DNA of 64,000 nucleotides from Nevskiaceae bacterium (GCA_008012115.1 SSEB01000010.1:173407-237406), one strand, 5' to 3'; numbered from the stretch's first letter, positions 47,087 through 55,819 are shown. The notes: a model not told the origin generated them from the letters alone. A program made the numbers and translations.

Positions 47087-49762
47087 TTAACCGGGCAAGG
47101 GTTCCTCGGAGGTCGCGCACAGCGCGATCAGCGATTTGATCTCCGGCACGCAGGAGCCGCAGTTGCCGCCGGCCTTGAGGCAGGCGGTGACCTCGCCCGC
47201 CGTCTTCAGGCCGCGCTTCCTGATCGCGTCGGTGATGGTGTTGCGGCCGACGCCGAAGCAGGAGCACACCGTCGGGCCGGTGTCGGCCTGCTTGTTGACC
47301 GGCTCGCCGATCAGCAGGCCGACACGGTCGATGTCCTCCAACTTCTTCTTGACGAACAGGCCGGACAGCCAGGCACGCGACGGCAGGTCGGGGCGCGGCG
47401 ACACGAACACGCAGGCGGCGATGCGGTCGCCGTCCATCAGCACGCCGCGAAAGATGCCGGCGGTGGCGTCGCGGTACTCCAGCCAGTCGGCCGCCGGGTC
47501 CTGCGCGCCGAGCAGCACGCGGCCCCAGGCGCTCCAGTCCGTCACCGTCTCGCGGCCGCCGAGTTCGTAGCGCAGGAACTGCTGGCCCTGGATGCGCGTC
47601 CACCAGGTGACGCCGCCCACGTCGAGCGCATCGCGGCTGAGGATGAAGCCATGCCAGTTGACGCCGAAGGGTTCGATGCGCACCGGCGTGTGCTTGAACT
47701 CCGGCTCGCCGGAAACGGGATCGACCACGGGATTGACCAGCGCGCCGACGCGCGCGTCCGAGGCGAACTGGCTGTTCCAGTGGATCGGCACGAACACCGC
47801 GCCGCGCGGCTGCTCGGCCGTGGTCTTGAGCCGCGCCACCAGCGCGCCCCAGCGCGTCGCCACGCGCACCAGTTCGCCGCCACGCGCGCCGGCCATCAGT
47901 GCGTCGTGCGGGTGCATGTCGACGTAAGGCTCGGGGATGTGGTTGGCGAGCTTGGCCGAGCGCCCGGTGCGGGTCATGGTGTGCCACTGGTCGCGGATGC
48001 GGCCGGTGTTGAGCACCAGCGGAAACTCGCCGCCCGGCGCGTTGGCCGGCGCGCGCGGCGAGGTCGGCACGAAGCGCGCGCGGCCATCGGCGTGGAAGAA
48101 GCGGCCGTCGGTGAACAGGCGCGGCACGCTGTCGCCGCCGCTGCGCACCGGCCACTGCACGGGCGCCAGGGCGTCGTACTGCTCACGGCTCAGTCCGGCC
48201 AGGCCACCGAGATCGAAGCAGCGTGCGCCGTCGTTGCGGAATACCGATAGCCGCGCGTGCTCATCGAAGATGTCGTGCGCCGACCCGAAGTTGAAACCCT
48301 CGGCGTAGCCCATGCGCCGGGCGACCTCGCAGACCATCCACCAGTCCGGCATCGCCTCGCCCGGCAGCGGCAGGAAGGCGCGCTGGCGCGAGATGCGGCG
48401 GTCGGAGTTGGTGACGGTGCCGTCCTTCTCGCCCCATCCGGCGGCCGGCAGCAGCACGTGGGCATAAGCGGCGGTGTCGGTTTTTTCGACGATGTCCGAC
48501 ACCACCACCAGTTCGCATTTCGATAATGCGGCTTTCACCTTGTCGGCGTCCGGCAGCGACACCACCGGATTGGTGGCCATGATCCAGACCGCCTTGACCG
48601 TGCCGTCGTGGATCGCATCGAACAGGTCCACCGCTTTCAGGCCGGCCTTGTCGGCGATCCGGGGACTGTTCCAGAACGTCTGCACGATCTCGCGGTGCTG
48701 CGGATTGCCCAGCTCCATGTGCGCCGCGAGCATGTTGGCGAGACCGCCGACCTCGCGTCCGCCCATCGCGTTGGGCTGGCCGGTGACCGAGAACGGCCCC
48801 ATGCCCGGCTTGCCGATGCGGCCGGTCAGCAAGTGACAGTTGATGATGCTGTTGACCTTGTCGGTGCCGGCGCTGGACTGGTTCACGCCCTGCGAGAACA
48901 CGGTGACGACCTTGTCGGTGCGCGCGAACAGACGGTAGAACTCGGCCAGCACGGACGGCTCGATGCGGCAGGCGCGGGCCACGGAGCGGATATCCCCCGC
49001 CGTGTTGTCGGCGATCGCCAGCGTCCGCGCCAAGTCCTGCGTATGCGCATCGACGAAGGCCGTGTCCATCACGCCGTGCTGGTGCAGATAGCTGAGCAGG
49101 CCGTTGAACAGCGTGACGTCGGTGCCGGCGCGCAGCGGCAGGTGCAGGTCGGCCAGTTCGCAGGTGGCGGTGCGGCGCGGGTCCAGCACCACGATTTTCA
49201 TCTCCGGCCGCTTTTCCTTGGCCTTGACGATGCGCTGGAACAGGATCGGATGGCACCAGGCGGTGTTGGAACCGACCAGCACGACGAGGTCGGCCAGTTC
49301 CAGGTCCTCGTAGCTGACCGGCACCAGGTCTTCGCCAAAGGCGCGCTTGTGGCCGGCCACTGCGGAGGACATGCACAGGCGCGAGTTGGTGTCGATGTTG
49401 GCGCTGCCGATGTAGCCCTTCATCAGCTTGTTGGCGACGTAGTAGTCCTCGGTCAGCAGCTGGCCGGAGACGTAGAGCGCGACGCTGTCGGGGCCGTGGC
49501 TGTCGACGATGCGGCGAAACTGACGGGCGACATGATCGAGCGCGGCGCTCCACTCGGCGCGCTCGCCGCCGATGCGCGGATGCAGCAGGCGGCCGTGCTC
49601 GCCCAGCGTGTCGCCCAGCGCCGAGCCCTTCACGCAGAGTTTGCCGCCATTGGCGGCGTGCTGCGGATCGCCGGCGATGTCCACGCCATCCCGGCGCGGC
49701 GTGGCGAGCACGCCGCAGCCGACGCCGCAGTAGGGGCAGGTGGTGCGTATCGGCGCCTTCAT
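47087..49762 (-). CDS. nasA: Assimilatory nitrate reductase catalytic subunit
   Basis: NasA reduces nitrate to nitrite in the cytoplasm with bis-MGD and an iron-sulfur centre. The 891-residue protein has the [4Fe-4S] Cys set in CPYCGVGC and GKLCVKG (residues 9, 12, 16, 43), and molybdopterin-domain motifs such as SNTAWCHPILFQ and NPVVSLPDADKV. A C-terminal BFD-like [2Fe-2S] domain has VCSCFGVG and GNCGSCVPEI (about 825-870). ATG 49762 was chosen; a GTG lies one codon upstream. Electrons probably come from the fused NirD-reductase encoded upstream. Confidence 0.95.
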   Translation of the reverse strand: MKAPIRTTCPYCGVGCGVLATPRRDGVDIAGDPQHAANGGKLCVKGSALGDTLGEHGRLLHPRIGGERAEWSAALDHVARQFRRIVDSHGPDSVALYVSGQLLTEDYYVANKLMKGYIGSANIDTNSRLCMSSAVAGHKRAFGEDLVPVSYEDLELADLVVLVGSNTAWCHPILFQRIVKAKEKRPEMKIVVLDPRRTATCELADLHLPLRAGTDVTLFNGLLSYLHQHGVMDTAFVDAHTQDLARTLAIADNTAGDIRSVARACRIEPSVLAEFYRLFARTDKVVTVFSQGVNQSSAGTDKVNSIINCHLLTGRIGKPGMGPFSVTGQPNAMGGREVGGLANMLAAHMELGNPQHREIVQTFWNSPRIADKAGLKAVDLFDAIHDGTVKAVWIMATNPVVSLPDADKVKAALSKCELVVVSDIVEKTDTAAYAHVLLPAAGWGEKDGTVTNSDRRISRQRAFLPLPGEAMPDWWMVCEVARRMGYAEGFNFGSAHDIFDEHARLSVFRNDGARCFDLGGLAGLSREQYDALAPVQWPVRSGGDSVPRLFTDGRFFHADGRARFVPTSPRAPANAPGGEFPLVLNTGRIRDQWHTMTRTGRSAKLANHIPEPYVDMHPHDALMAGARGGELVRVATRWGALVARLKTTAEQPRGAVFVPIHWNSQFASDARVGALVNPVVDPVSGEPEFKHTPVRIEPFGVNWHGFILSRDALDVGGVTWWTRIQGQQFLRYELGGRETVTDWSAWGRVLLGAQDPAADWLEYRDATAGIFRGVLMDGDRIAACVFVSPRPDLPSRAWLSGLFVKKKLEDIDRVGLLIGEPVNKQADTGPTVCSCFGVGRNTITDAIRKRGLKTAGEVTACLKAGGNCGSCVPEIKSLIALCATSEEPLPG

Positions 49763-49804
49763 CACCGTCTTCCTTTGTCGACCGCGTTCACGCGGCAGTC
49801 CGTC

Positions 49805-51397
49805 TCAGGACGGCTCGCAGAAGGCTTTGCCGAACAGCAGCTTCTGGCGGATGGCCGTGATGTCCTGGTTCTTCTGCATCAGTTCGAAGTACCAGGGACC
49901 GTCGGTGACGTCACCGAACAGCACCGCGCCCTTGATGCGGTTGTCCTTGAGCACCAGGCGCTTGTAGACGCCGCGCTTGGGATCGCGCATCACCAGGTCC
50001 TCGGTGCCCTCGCCGCCAATGAAGTCACCGGCGGAGAACAGGTCGATGCCCGTCACCTTGAGCTTGGTCGAGGTGAGCGAACCCTGGTAGCGCGCGAAGC
50101 CCATCTGCGCGAGATGCGTGGCGCAGACGTTGGCCTGCTCCCACAGCGGCGCGACCAGGCCATAGGTGGCGTTGCGGTGCTGCACGCACTCGCCGACGGC
50201 GTAGATGCGCGGATCGTAGGTCTGCAGGGTGTCGTCGACGATCACGCCGCGCTCGCAGCGCAGGCCGCAGCTCTGCGCCAGCGCGGTGTTGGGCTTGATG
50301 CCCACCGCCATCACCACGAGGTCGGCCGGGATCACGCTGTCGTCCTTGAAGCGCACGCCAGTGACGCGGTCGTGGCCGAGGATTTCCTCGGTCTGCGCCG
50401 GCATCACGAACTTGAGGCCGCGGCTCTCCAGCGAGGCCTTGAGCATGGCGCCGGCGTTCTTGTCGAGCTGGCGCTCCATCAGGCTGTCCATCAGGTGCAC
50501 GACCGTCACCTGCATGCCCTGGCGCATCAGGCCGTTGGCGGCTTCCAGGCCCAGCAGGCCGCCGCCGATCACCACCGCGTGCTTGCCGTGCTTCGACGCC
50601 TGCAGCATGGCATCGACATCCTGCAGGTCGCGGAAGCTGACCACGCCTTTCAGGTCCTTGCCCGGTACCGGGATGATGAAGGGATTGGAGCCGGTGGCCA
50701 GCAGCAGGCGGTCGTAGGTGGTCTCGTAGCCGCTCTGCGCGCGCACGGTGCGGCGCGGGCGATCGATGGACACGATGGGATCGCCGGTGTGCAGCACGAT
50801 GCCATGACGCGCATACCACTCGCGCGTGTTGAGCATGATCTCTTCGACCCGCTTCTCGCCGGACAGCACCGGCGACAGCAGGATGCGGTTGTAGTTGCCG
50901 TGCGGCTCGGCGCCGAACACGGTGATGTCGTAAAGCTCCGGCGCGATACGCAGCAACTCCTCGACCACGCGCATCGCCGCCATGCCGTTGCCGATCACCA
51001 CCAGGCGCGGACGCTGCGAGGCCTTGCCACGCACGGACATCGGCGGCGCGGCGACAAATACGCGGCCGTCCTTCACAGAAGCCGAGTAGACGCGCACCGA
51101 GGCGATGGGGTCCTCGATGCACTCGCCGGTCTTGAGGTCGTAATGCTGCTTGTAGATCGGTGAGGCCACCACCAGACGGCCGCCGAGATCGCCGACGATG
51201 CCGCGAGACAGCACCGCGGCGCCGCTGTTGGCGTCGTAGTTGCCGATGGCGTAAACCTCGTCGGTTTCGCCGACGCGGAACACCGCCACCTGGCGGCCTT
51301 CGACCAGGGCACAGACGCCCATGTCCGGCAGGATGTCGTCCAGCGCGCAGACCTCGACGCCACCCTTGATGCTGCCTTTCTCCATCACCGCGCTCAT
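49805..51397 (-). CDS. NirD-like domain fused to an FAD/NAD-dependent reductase
   Basis: The 530-residue protein joins an N-terminal NirD-like domain (about 12-115: CALVEGRQVAVFRV...YAIGNYDANSGAAVLSRGIVGDLGG) to a pyridine nucleotide-disulfide oxidoreductase (about 128-530: VIGNGMAAMRVVEELL, VIGGGLLGLEAANGL, IYAVGECVQHRN). The Rieske Cys and His ligands are absent from the NirD part, as is normal for NirD. It likely serves NasA and/or NirB as electron donor. Its start codon lies in a 101-bp tandem duplication. Confidence 0.9.
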   Translation of the reverse strand: MSAVMEKGSIKGGVEVCALDDILPDMGVCALVEGRQVAVFRVGETDEVYAIGNYDANSGAAVLSRGIVGDLGGRLVVASPIYKQHYDLKTGECIEDPIASVRVYSASVKDGRVFVAAPPMSVRGKASQRPRLVVIGNGMAAMRVVEELLRIAPELYDITVFGAEPHGNYNRILLSPVLSGEKRVEEIMLNTREWYARHGIVLHTGDPIVSIDRPRRTVRAQSGYETTYDRLLLATGSNPFIIPVPGKDLKGVVSFRDLQDVDAMLQASKHGKHAVVIGGGLLGLEAANGLMRQGMQVTVVHLMDSLMERQLDKNAGAMLKASLESRGLKFVMPAQTEEILGHDRVTGVRFKDDSVIPADLVVMAVGIKPNTALAQSCGLRCERGVIVDDTLQTYDPRIYAVGECVQHRNATYGLVAPLWEQANVCATHLAQMGFARYQGSLTSTKLKVTGIDLFSAGDFIGGEGTEDLVMRDPKRGVYKRLVLKDNRIKGAVLFGDVTDGPWYFELMQKNQDITAIRQKLLFGKAFCEPS

Positions 51398-51592
51398 GCG
51401 CTCACCCTCAAGTTAATTCCAAGGGCAGTCTTGCGCATGAGTGATCGCGCTCCCGCACCCGTTTGCGCTGCGCGCAAAACACCGTGTCGCGCGCTCATGC
51501 GCTCACCCTCAAGTTAATTCCAAGGGCAGCCTTGCGCATGAGTGATCGCGCTCCCGCACCCGTTTGCGCTGCGCGCAAAACACCGTGTCGCG
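51391..51592. repeat. 101-bp tandem duplication with R2 motif between nirB and the reductase gene
   Basis: Units at 51391-51491 and 51492-51592 differ at one position; a third partial copy (51593-51608) is the nirB end itself. Each contains the R2 segment GCTCCCGCACCCG, a TTTGCGC/GCGCAAA hairpin and ACCGTGTCGCG. All three copies begin CGCTCATGCGCTCACC, so the original nirB stop and downstream ATG once overlapped as ATGA. Confidence 0.92.
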
Positions 51593-51595
51593 CGC

Positions 51596-54145
51596 TCATG
51601 CGCTCACCTTCTCGAGCTTGGCGGCGCGGCGCTGCTGCCGCTCTTCGAGATTGGCTGGACGGATCTGGCCGCGCTCCGGCACGAACATCACGTTCTCATC
51701 CGGCTGTTCGCTGTTGACGAAGTGACGGAAGCGCTTGAGCGTTTGCGGATTCTCGACAGCGCTCTTCCACTCGCACTGGTAGGTGTTGACCACGTGCTGC
51801 ATCTCGGCTTCCAGTTCCGCGGCGATGCCGAGCTTGTCGTCGATCACCACCGACTTCAGGTAGTCGAGTCCTCCCTGCAGGTTTTCCAGCCAGACGCTGG
51901 TGCGCTGCAGGCGATCGGCGGTACGCACGTAGAACATCAGGAAGCGGTCGACGTACTTGATCAGCGTTTCCGAATCGAGATCGCTCGCCAGCAGGTCGGC
52001 GTGGCGCGGCTTCATGCCGCCGTTGCCGCAGACGTAAAGGTTCCAGCCCTTCTCGGTGGCGATGATGCCGACGTCCTTGCCCTGTGCTTCCGCGCACTCT
52101 CGGGTGCAGCCGGACACCGCAAACTTGAGCTTGTGCGGCGAGCGCAGGCCCTTGTAGCGGTTCTCCAGGTCGATGGCGAAGCCCACCGAGTCCTGCACGC
52201 CGTAACGGCACCAGGTGCTGCCGACGCAGGACTTCACCGTGCGCAGCGACTTGCCATAGGCGTGGCCGGACTCGAAGCCGGCGTCGATCAGCTCCTTCCA
52301 GATCAGCGGCAACTGGTGCACCTGCGCGCCGAACAGATCGATGCGCTGGCCGCCGGTGATCTTGGTGTAGAGGCCGTACTTCTTGGCAACCTCGCCGAGC
52401 ACGATCAGCTTGTCCGGCGTGATCTCGCCGCCGGTGACACGCGGCACGATCGAGTAGGTGCCATCCTTCTGGATGTTGGCCAGGAAGTAGTCGTTGCTGT
52501 CCTGCAGCTTGGCGTGCATCGGCTTGAGCACGTGCTCGTTCCAGCAGGACGCGAGAATGCTGCCGACGGTGGGCTTGCAGATGTCGCAGCCCTTACCTTT
52601 TCCATGCTTCGCGAGCAGTTCGTCGAAGCTCCTGATCTTCTCGACGCGCACCAGATGGTACAGCTCCTGGCGCGAGTGTGCGAAGTGTTCGCAGAGGTAG
52701 TTGTTGACCGCCATGCCGCGGCTGGCCAGCTCGTGCTTGAGGATCTGCGTGACCAGCGGCGCGCAGCCGCCGCAGGAGGTCGCCGCCTTGGTCTTCTTCT
52801 TGAGATCGCCGAGCGTCACGCAGCCGGATTCGACCGCCTCGCAGATCGCGCCCTTGGAGATGTTGTTGCAGGAGCAGATCTGCGCCGCCGCCGGCAGCGC
52901 CGCCATGCCGATGCCGCCGCCCTTCTCGCCGCCGCTGTCGCGCCGGGGCAGGATCAGGTCTTCCGGATGCGGCGGCAGTTCCATCTTGTTGAGCATCATC
53001 TGCAGCAGCGTGCCGTATTCCTCGGCGTCGCCGACCAGCACCGCGCCCAGCAGGTGCTTGTGATCGTTGCTGACCACCAGCTTCTTGTAGACCTGCTTGA
53101 TCTCGTCGGAGAAGGCGTAGGTGCGTGAGCCCGGCGTCGCCGCATGCGCGTCGCCGACGCTGGCGACGTCCACGCCCAGCAGCTTGAGCTTGGTGCTCAT
53201 GTCGGCGCCGGTGAACGCTTCGCCGCTGTTGCCCAGCACGTGGTCGGCTGCGTTCATCGCCATCTGGTAGCCGGGCGCCACCAAGCCGAAGATCTTGCCG
53301 CCCCAGAGGGCGCACTCGCCGACAGCGTAGATATCCGGGTCCGAGGTCTGGCAGTAGTCGTTGATGACGATGCCGCCGCGCTCGCCCAGCTTCAGGCCGC
53401 TGAGCCTGGCCAGCTCGTCGCGCGGACGGATGCCGGCGGAGAACAGGATCACGTCGGTCTCCAGTTCGCTGCCGTCGGCGAACTTCATCTTGTGGCGGTG
53501 CAGCGCGCCGTCGACGATCTCCTGCGTGTTCTTGCCGGTGTGCACGCGCACGCCGAGCTGTTCGATCTTCTGGCGCAGCACGCGGCCGCCGCCATCGTCC
53601 ACCTGCACCGCCATCAGGCGCGGCGCGAATTCGACGACGTGGGTTTCCAGCCCGAGATCCTTCAGCGCCTTGGCTGCTTCAAGTCCGAGCAGGCCGCCGC
53701 CGACCACGACGCCGACCGTGCCGGAGCGGCTGCCTTCCGTGATCGCCTCCAGGTCTTCGATGGTGCGGTAGACGTAACAGCCCGGCCGGTCCTTGCCCGG
53801 CAGCGGCGGCACGAAGGGATAGGAGCCAGTGGCCAGCACCAGCTTGTCGTAGGGAATCTCGTGGCCCTGCGCGGAGCGCACGAGCTTTTCGTCGCGGTTG
53901 AGCGCCACCGCCTTGTCGTTGAGGTGCAGCGTGATGCCATTGCCCTCGAAGAAGCCTTCCGACACCAGCGACAGTTCGGCGGCGGATTTGCCGGCGAAGA
54001 ATTCCGACAGATGCACGCGGTCGTAGGCCGGGCGCGGCTCCTCGCACAGCACGGTCAGCTCGACATCCGCGCCGCTGCCGACGATGCGCTCCAGAAACTT
54101 GTGCCCGACCATGCCATTGCCGACCACCACGATGCGCTGCTTCAC
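51596..54145 (-). CDS. nirB: Assimilatory nitrite reductase large subunit
   Basis: NirB reduces nitrite to ammonium using NAD(P)H, FAD, [4Fe-4S] and siroheme. The 849-residue protein has two nucleotide-binding folds (VVVGNGMVGHKFLE, VVVGGGLLGLEAA), a BFD-like cluster (ICSCNNISKGAI, SCGGCAPLV), and the siroheme/cluster Cys of SCVGSTWCRYG and GCTRECAEAQ. GTG 54145 has GAGG five nt upstream and gives VKQRIVVVGNG. It is preceded by a sigma-54-type promoter. Confidence 0.95.
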   Translation of the reverse strand: MKQRIVVVGNGMVGHKFLERIVGSGADVELTVLCEEPRPAYDRVHLSEFFAGKSAAELSLVSEGFFEGNGITLHLNDKAVALNRDEKLVRSAQGHEIPYDKLVLATGSYPFVPPLPGKDRPGCYVYRTIEDLEAITEGSRSGTVGVVVGGGLLGLEAAKALKDLGLETHVVEFAPRLMAVQVDDGGGRVLRQKIEQLGVRVHTGKNTQEIVDGALHRHKMKFADGSELETDVILFSAGIRPRDELARLSGLKLGERGGIVINDYCQTSDPDIYAVGECALWGGKIFGLVAPGYQMAMNAADHVLGNSGEAFTGADMSTKLKLLGVDVASVGDAHAATPGSRTYAFSDEIKQVYKKLVVSNDHKHLLGAVLVGDAEEYGTLLQMMLNKMELPPHPEDLILPRRDSGGEKGGGIGMAALPAAAQICSCNNISKGAICEAVESGCVTLGDLKKKTKAATSCGGCAPLVTQILKHELASRGMAVNNYLCEHFAHSRQELYHLVRVEKIRSFDELLAKHGKGKGCDICKPTVGSILASCWNEHVLKPMHAKLQDSNDYFLANIQKDGTYSIVPRVTGGEITPDKLIVLGEVAKKYGLYTKITGGQRIDLFGAQVHQLPLIWKELIDAGFESGHAYGKSLRTVKSCVGSTWCRYGVQDSVGFAIDLENRYKGLRSPHKLKFAVSGCTRECAEAQGKDVGIIATEKGWNLYVCGNGGMKPRHADLLASDLDSETLIKYVDRFLMFYVRTADRLQRTSVWLENLQGGLDYLKSVVIDDKLGIAAELEAEMQHVVNTYQCEWKSAVENPQTLKRFRHFVNSEQPDENVMFVPERGQIRPANLEERQQRRAAKLEKVSA

Positions 54146-54188
54146 GGATTCCTCGCTGACTGGAGAGAGAGCTTGTGCACTCCAACGC

Positions 54189-54204
54189 AGCAAACTGTGT
54201 GCCA
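54189..54204 (-). promoter_or_regulatory. Sigma-54 promoter of the nirB-nasA operon
   Basis: On the minus strand TGGCAC, 5 bp, TTGCT exactly fits the -24/-12 consensus, 44 bp upstream of the nirB start. It implies control by an enhancer-binding protein, most likely NtrC for nitrogen assimilation. Element E8 begins 56 bp further upstream. Confidence 0.82.
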
Positions 54205-54259
54205 TGTTGGAGCGCGGTTTTGCACGGCAGAAAGGCATCCCGGGCGCCCCGGATTGGCG

Positions 54260-54369
54260 CACCCGCTGTCGACTTTTTCCCTGGGGAAATTGTTTTCAAT
54301 TATTTAACGTTATTTAAAACGATAAATAATTAATAACAATTCATCCGGGGTTTGCGGCGACAGCGGGTG
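54260..54369. repeat. E8: 110-bp dyad element with AT-rich core
   Basis: CACCCGCT is at 54260-54267 and AGCGGGTG at 54362-54369, extended to CACCCGCTGTCG/CGACAGCGGGTG. Core GTT is at 54292 and AAC at 54335; 7 G/C in 46. TTTCCCTGGGGAAA lies at element positions 17-30, the exact mirror of its position in E3 and E4. Between tandem narK and nirB. Confidence 0.9.
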
Positions 54370-54410
54370 GCAGTGAAACGCCTGCAAACGCAGGCGCGTG
54401 GGCCCATGCC

Positions 54411-55781
54411 TCAGGCGGTGGCCACCTCTTCCGCGCGCACGCCGACGCTCATGGGCTCGCCGTCGCGCTCGGCCAGCGCCTGCCGATACAGCGCGTCCTC
54501 GCGCGACTTGTGCTCCAGGCTGAAGCGCACTGCGATGGCGCACAGCGATGCCGCGGTGACGAAGATGCCGAGGATGGCAAAGGTGTGCTGCACGTCGCCC
54601 ACGCCCTTCATCAGAAAACCGGCCGCGACCGCACCGGCGTTGCCGCCCGCACCGACGATGCCGGCGACACCGCCCAGCGACTTGCGATCGATGAACGGCA
54701 CCAGCGCGTAGGTGGCACCGCAGGCCATGTGCGTGCACAGGCCGAAGGCGATCATCGCGGTCACCGCCATGGCCGCCGTGGTGGTGCTGGAGAACCACAG
54801 CAGGCCGATGCCCTCGCCCAGCATCAACACGAACAGCAGCAGCGTACGCGCGTCCAGGCCTTTCACGCGCGCGAAGCGGTCGGAGATGATGCCGCCGAGC
54901 GCGCGCGCAAACAGGGCCAGCAGGCCGAAGCTGCCGGCGGCAAAGCCCGCCGCCTTGAGGCTCAGCGAGAACTTGTCGACGTAATAGCTGGCGGCGACGT
55001 TATGCACGAACAGCTCGATGCCGAAGCAGCAGCCATAGGTGATGAACAGCAGCCAGACGCGATAGTTGGCGGCGGCAGCCTTGAACACGGCCCAGCCACC
55101 TTTCTTGCCGCTCTCGATCTCGACGCCCTGCGCGCGCAGCGCCTTGTAATCACCCTGCGGGCAGTCCTGCCCGTAGCGCCAGTACAGCACGGCCACCACC
55201 AGCATCAGCGCACCGGGCACCAGCATCGACAGGCGCCAGCCCATCGTCTGCTCCACGCCCAGGCTCAGCACCGCCGCCAGCACCAGCGGCATCAGCGACT
55301 GCGTAACGCCGCCACCGGCATTGCCCCAGCCGGCGCTGGCCGCGTTGGCGGTGCCGACGACGTTGGGCGCGAACATCACCGAGGTGTGGTACTGCGTGAT
55401 GACGAAGCTGGCGCCGATGGCGCCGATCAGCAGCCGCAGGAACAGGAAGCCGGCGTAGCTCTTGACCAGCGCAATGCCGATGACCGGCAGTGCGCCGAGC
55501 GCCAGCAGCGCGGTGTAGGTGCGGCGCGGACCGAACTTGTCGCACAGCGGCCCGATGATCAGGCGCGTCAGGATGGTGATCGCCACCGCGGCGATGTTGA
55601 TGTTGGCGATCTGGTCCTTGCTAAGTCCGAACTCGGTCTTGATCACCGGCATCAGCGGCGCCAGCGCGAACCAGGCGAAGAAACAGACGAAGAACGCCAG
55701 CCAGCTCAGGTGGAACGCCCGCATCTGCGGGGTGGCGAGACTGAACAGATCGATGCGAGTCGCTTTTTGCATCTGCTTCAC
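54411..55781 (-). CDS. narK: Nitrate/nitrite transporter (NNP family MFS)
   Basis: The 456-residue major facilitator protein has twelve likely helices and both nitrate signature motifs, GWGNAGGGVTQ (about 150) and GAGGNAGAVAAGF (about 395). It imports nitrate for the adjacent assimilation enzymes. GTG 55781 was chosen because AGGAG lies 7 nt upstream; ATG three codons later is possible. A sigma-54 promoter is directly upstream. It is transcribed toward nirB but separated by E8 and the nirB promoter. Confidence 0.93.
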   Translation of the reverse strand: MKQMQKATRIDLFSLATPQMRAFHLSWLAFFVCFFAWFALAPLMPVIKTEFGLSKDQIANINIAAVAITILTRLIIGPLCDKFGPRRTYTALLALGALPVIGIALVKSYAGFLFLRLLIGAIGASFVITQYHTSVMFAPNVVGTANAASAGWGNAGGGVTQSLMPLVLAAVLSLGVEQTMGWRLSMLVPGALMLVVAVLYWRYGQDCPQGDYKALRAQGVEIESGKKGGWAVFKAAAANYRVWLLFITYGCCFGIELFVHNVAASYYVDKFSLSLKAAGFAAGSFGLLALFARALGGIISDRFARVKGLDARTLLLFVLMLGEGIGLLWFSSTTTAAMAVTAMIAFGLCTHMACGATYALVPFIDRKSLGGVAGIVGAGGNAGAVAAGFLMKGVGDVQHTFAILGIFVTAASLCAIAVRFSLEHKSREDALYRQALAERDGEPMSVGVRAEEVATA

Positions 55782-55819
55782 GGCTAAACTCCTGAGCGAA
55801 GGGTTGCGCCTTTGATATG

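Noticed and set aside
48608-51163. 851-codon open frame opposite nasA and the reductase fusion
   Set aside because: No recognisable motif, and it crosses an intergenic gap and two genuine genes on the other strand.
2507-54369. E elements as simple bidirectional terminators
   Set aside because: Two lie between divergent genes and two between tandem genes, dedicated terminators occur separately at 2632 and 23861, and there is no consistent stem followed by a T-run.
2507-54369. E elements as integron attC sites
   Set aside because: attC sites vary in length, carry conserved 7-bp core sites and adjoin cassettes; here length is fixed, the core is AT-rich and neighbours are housekeeping genes.
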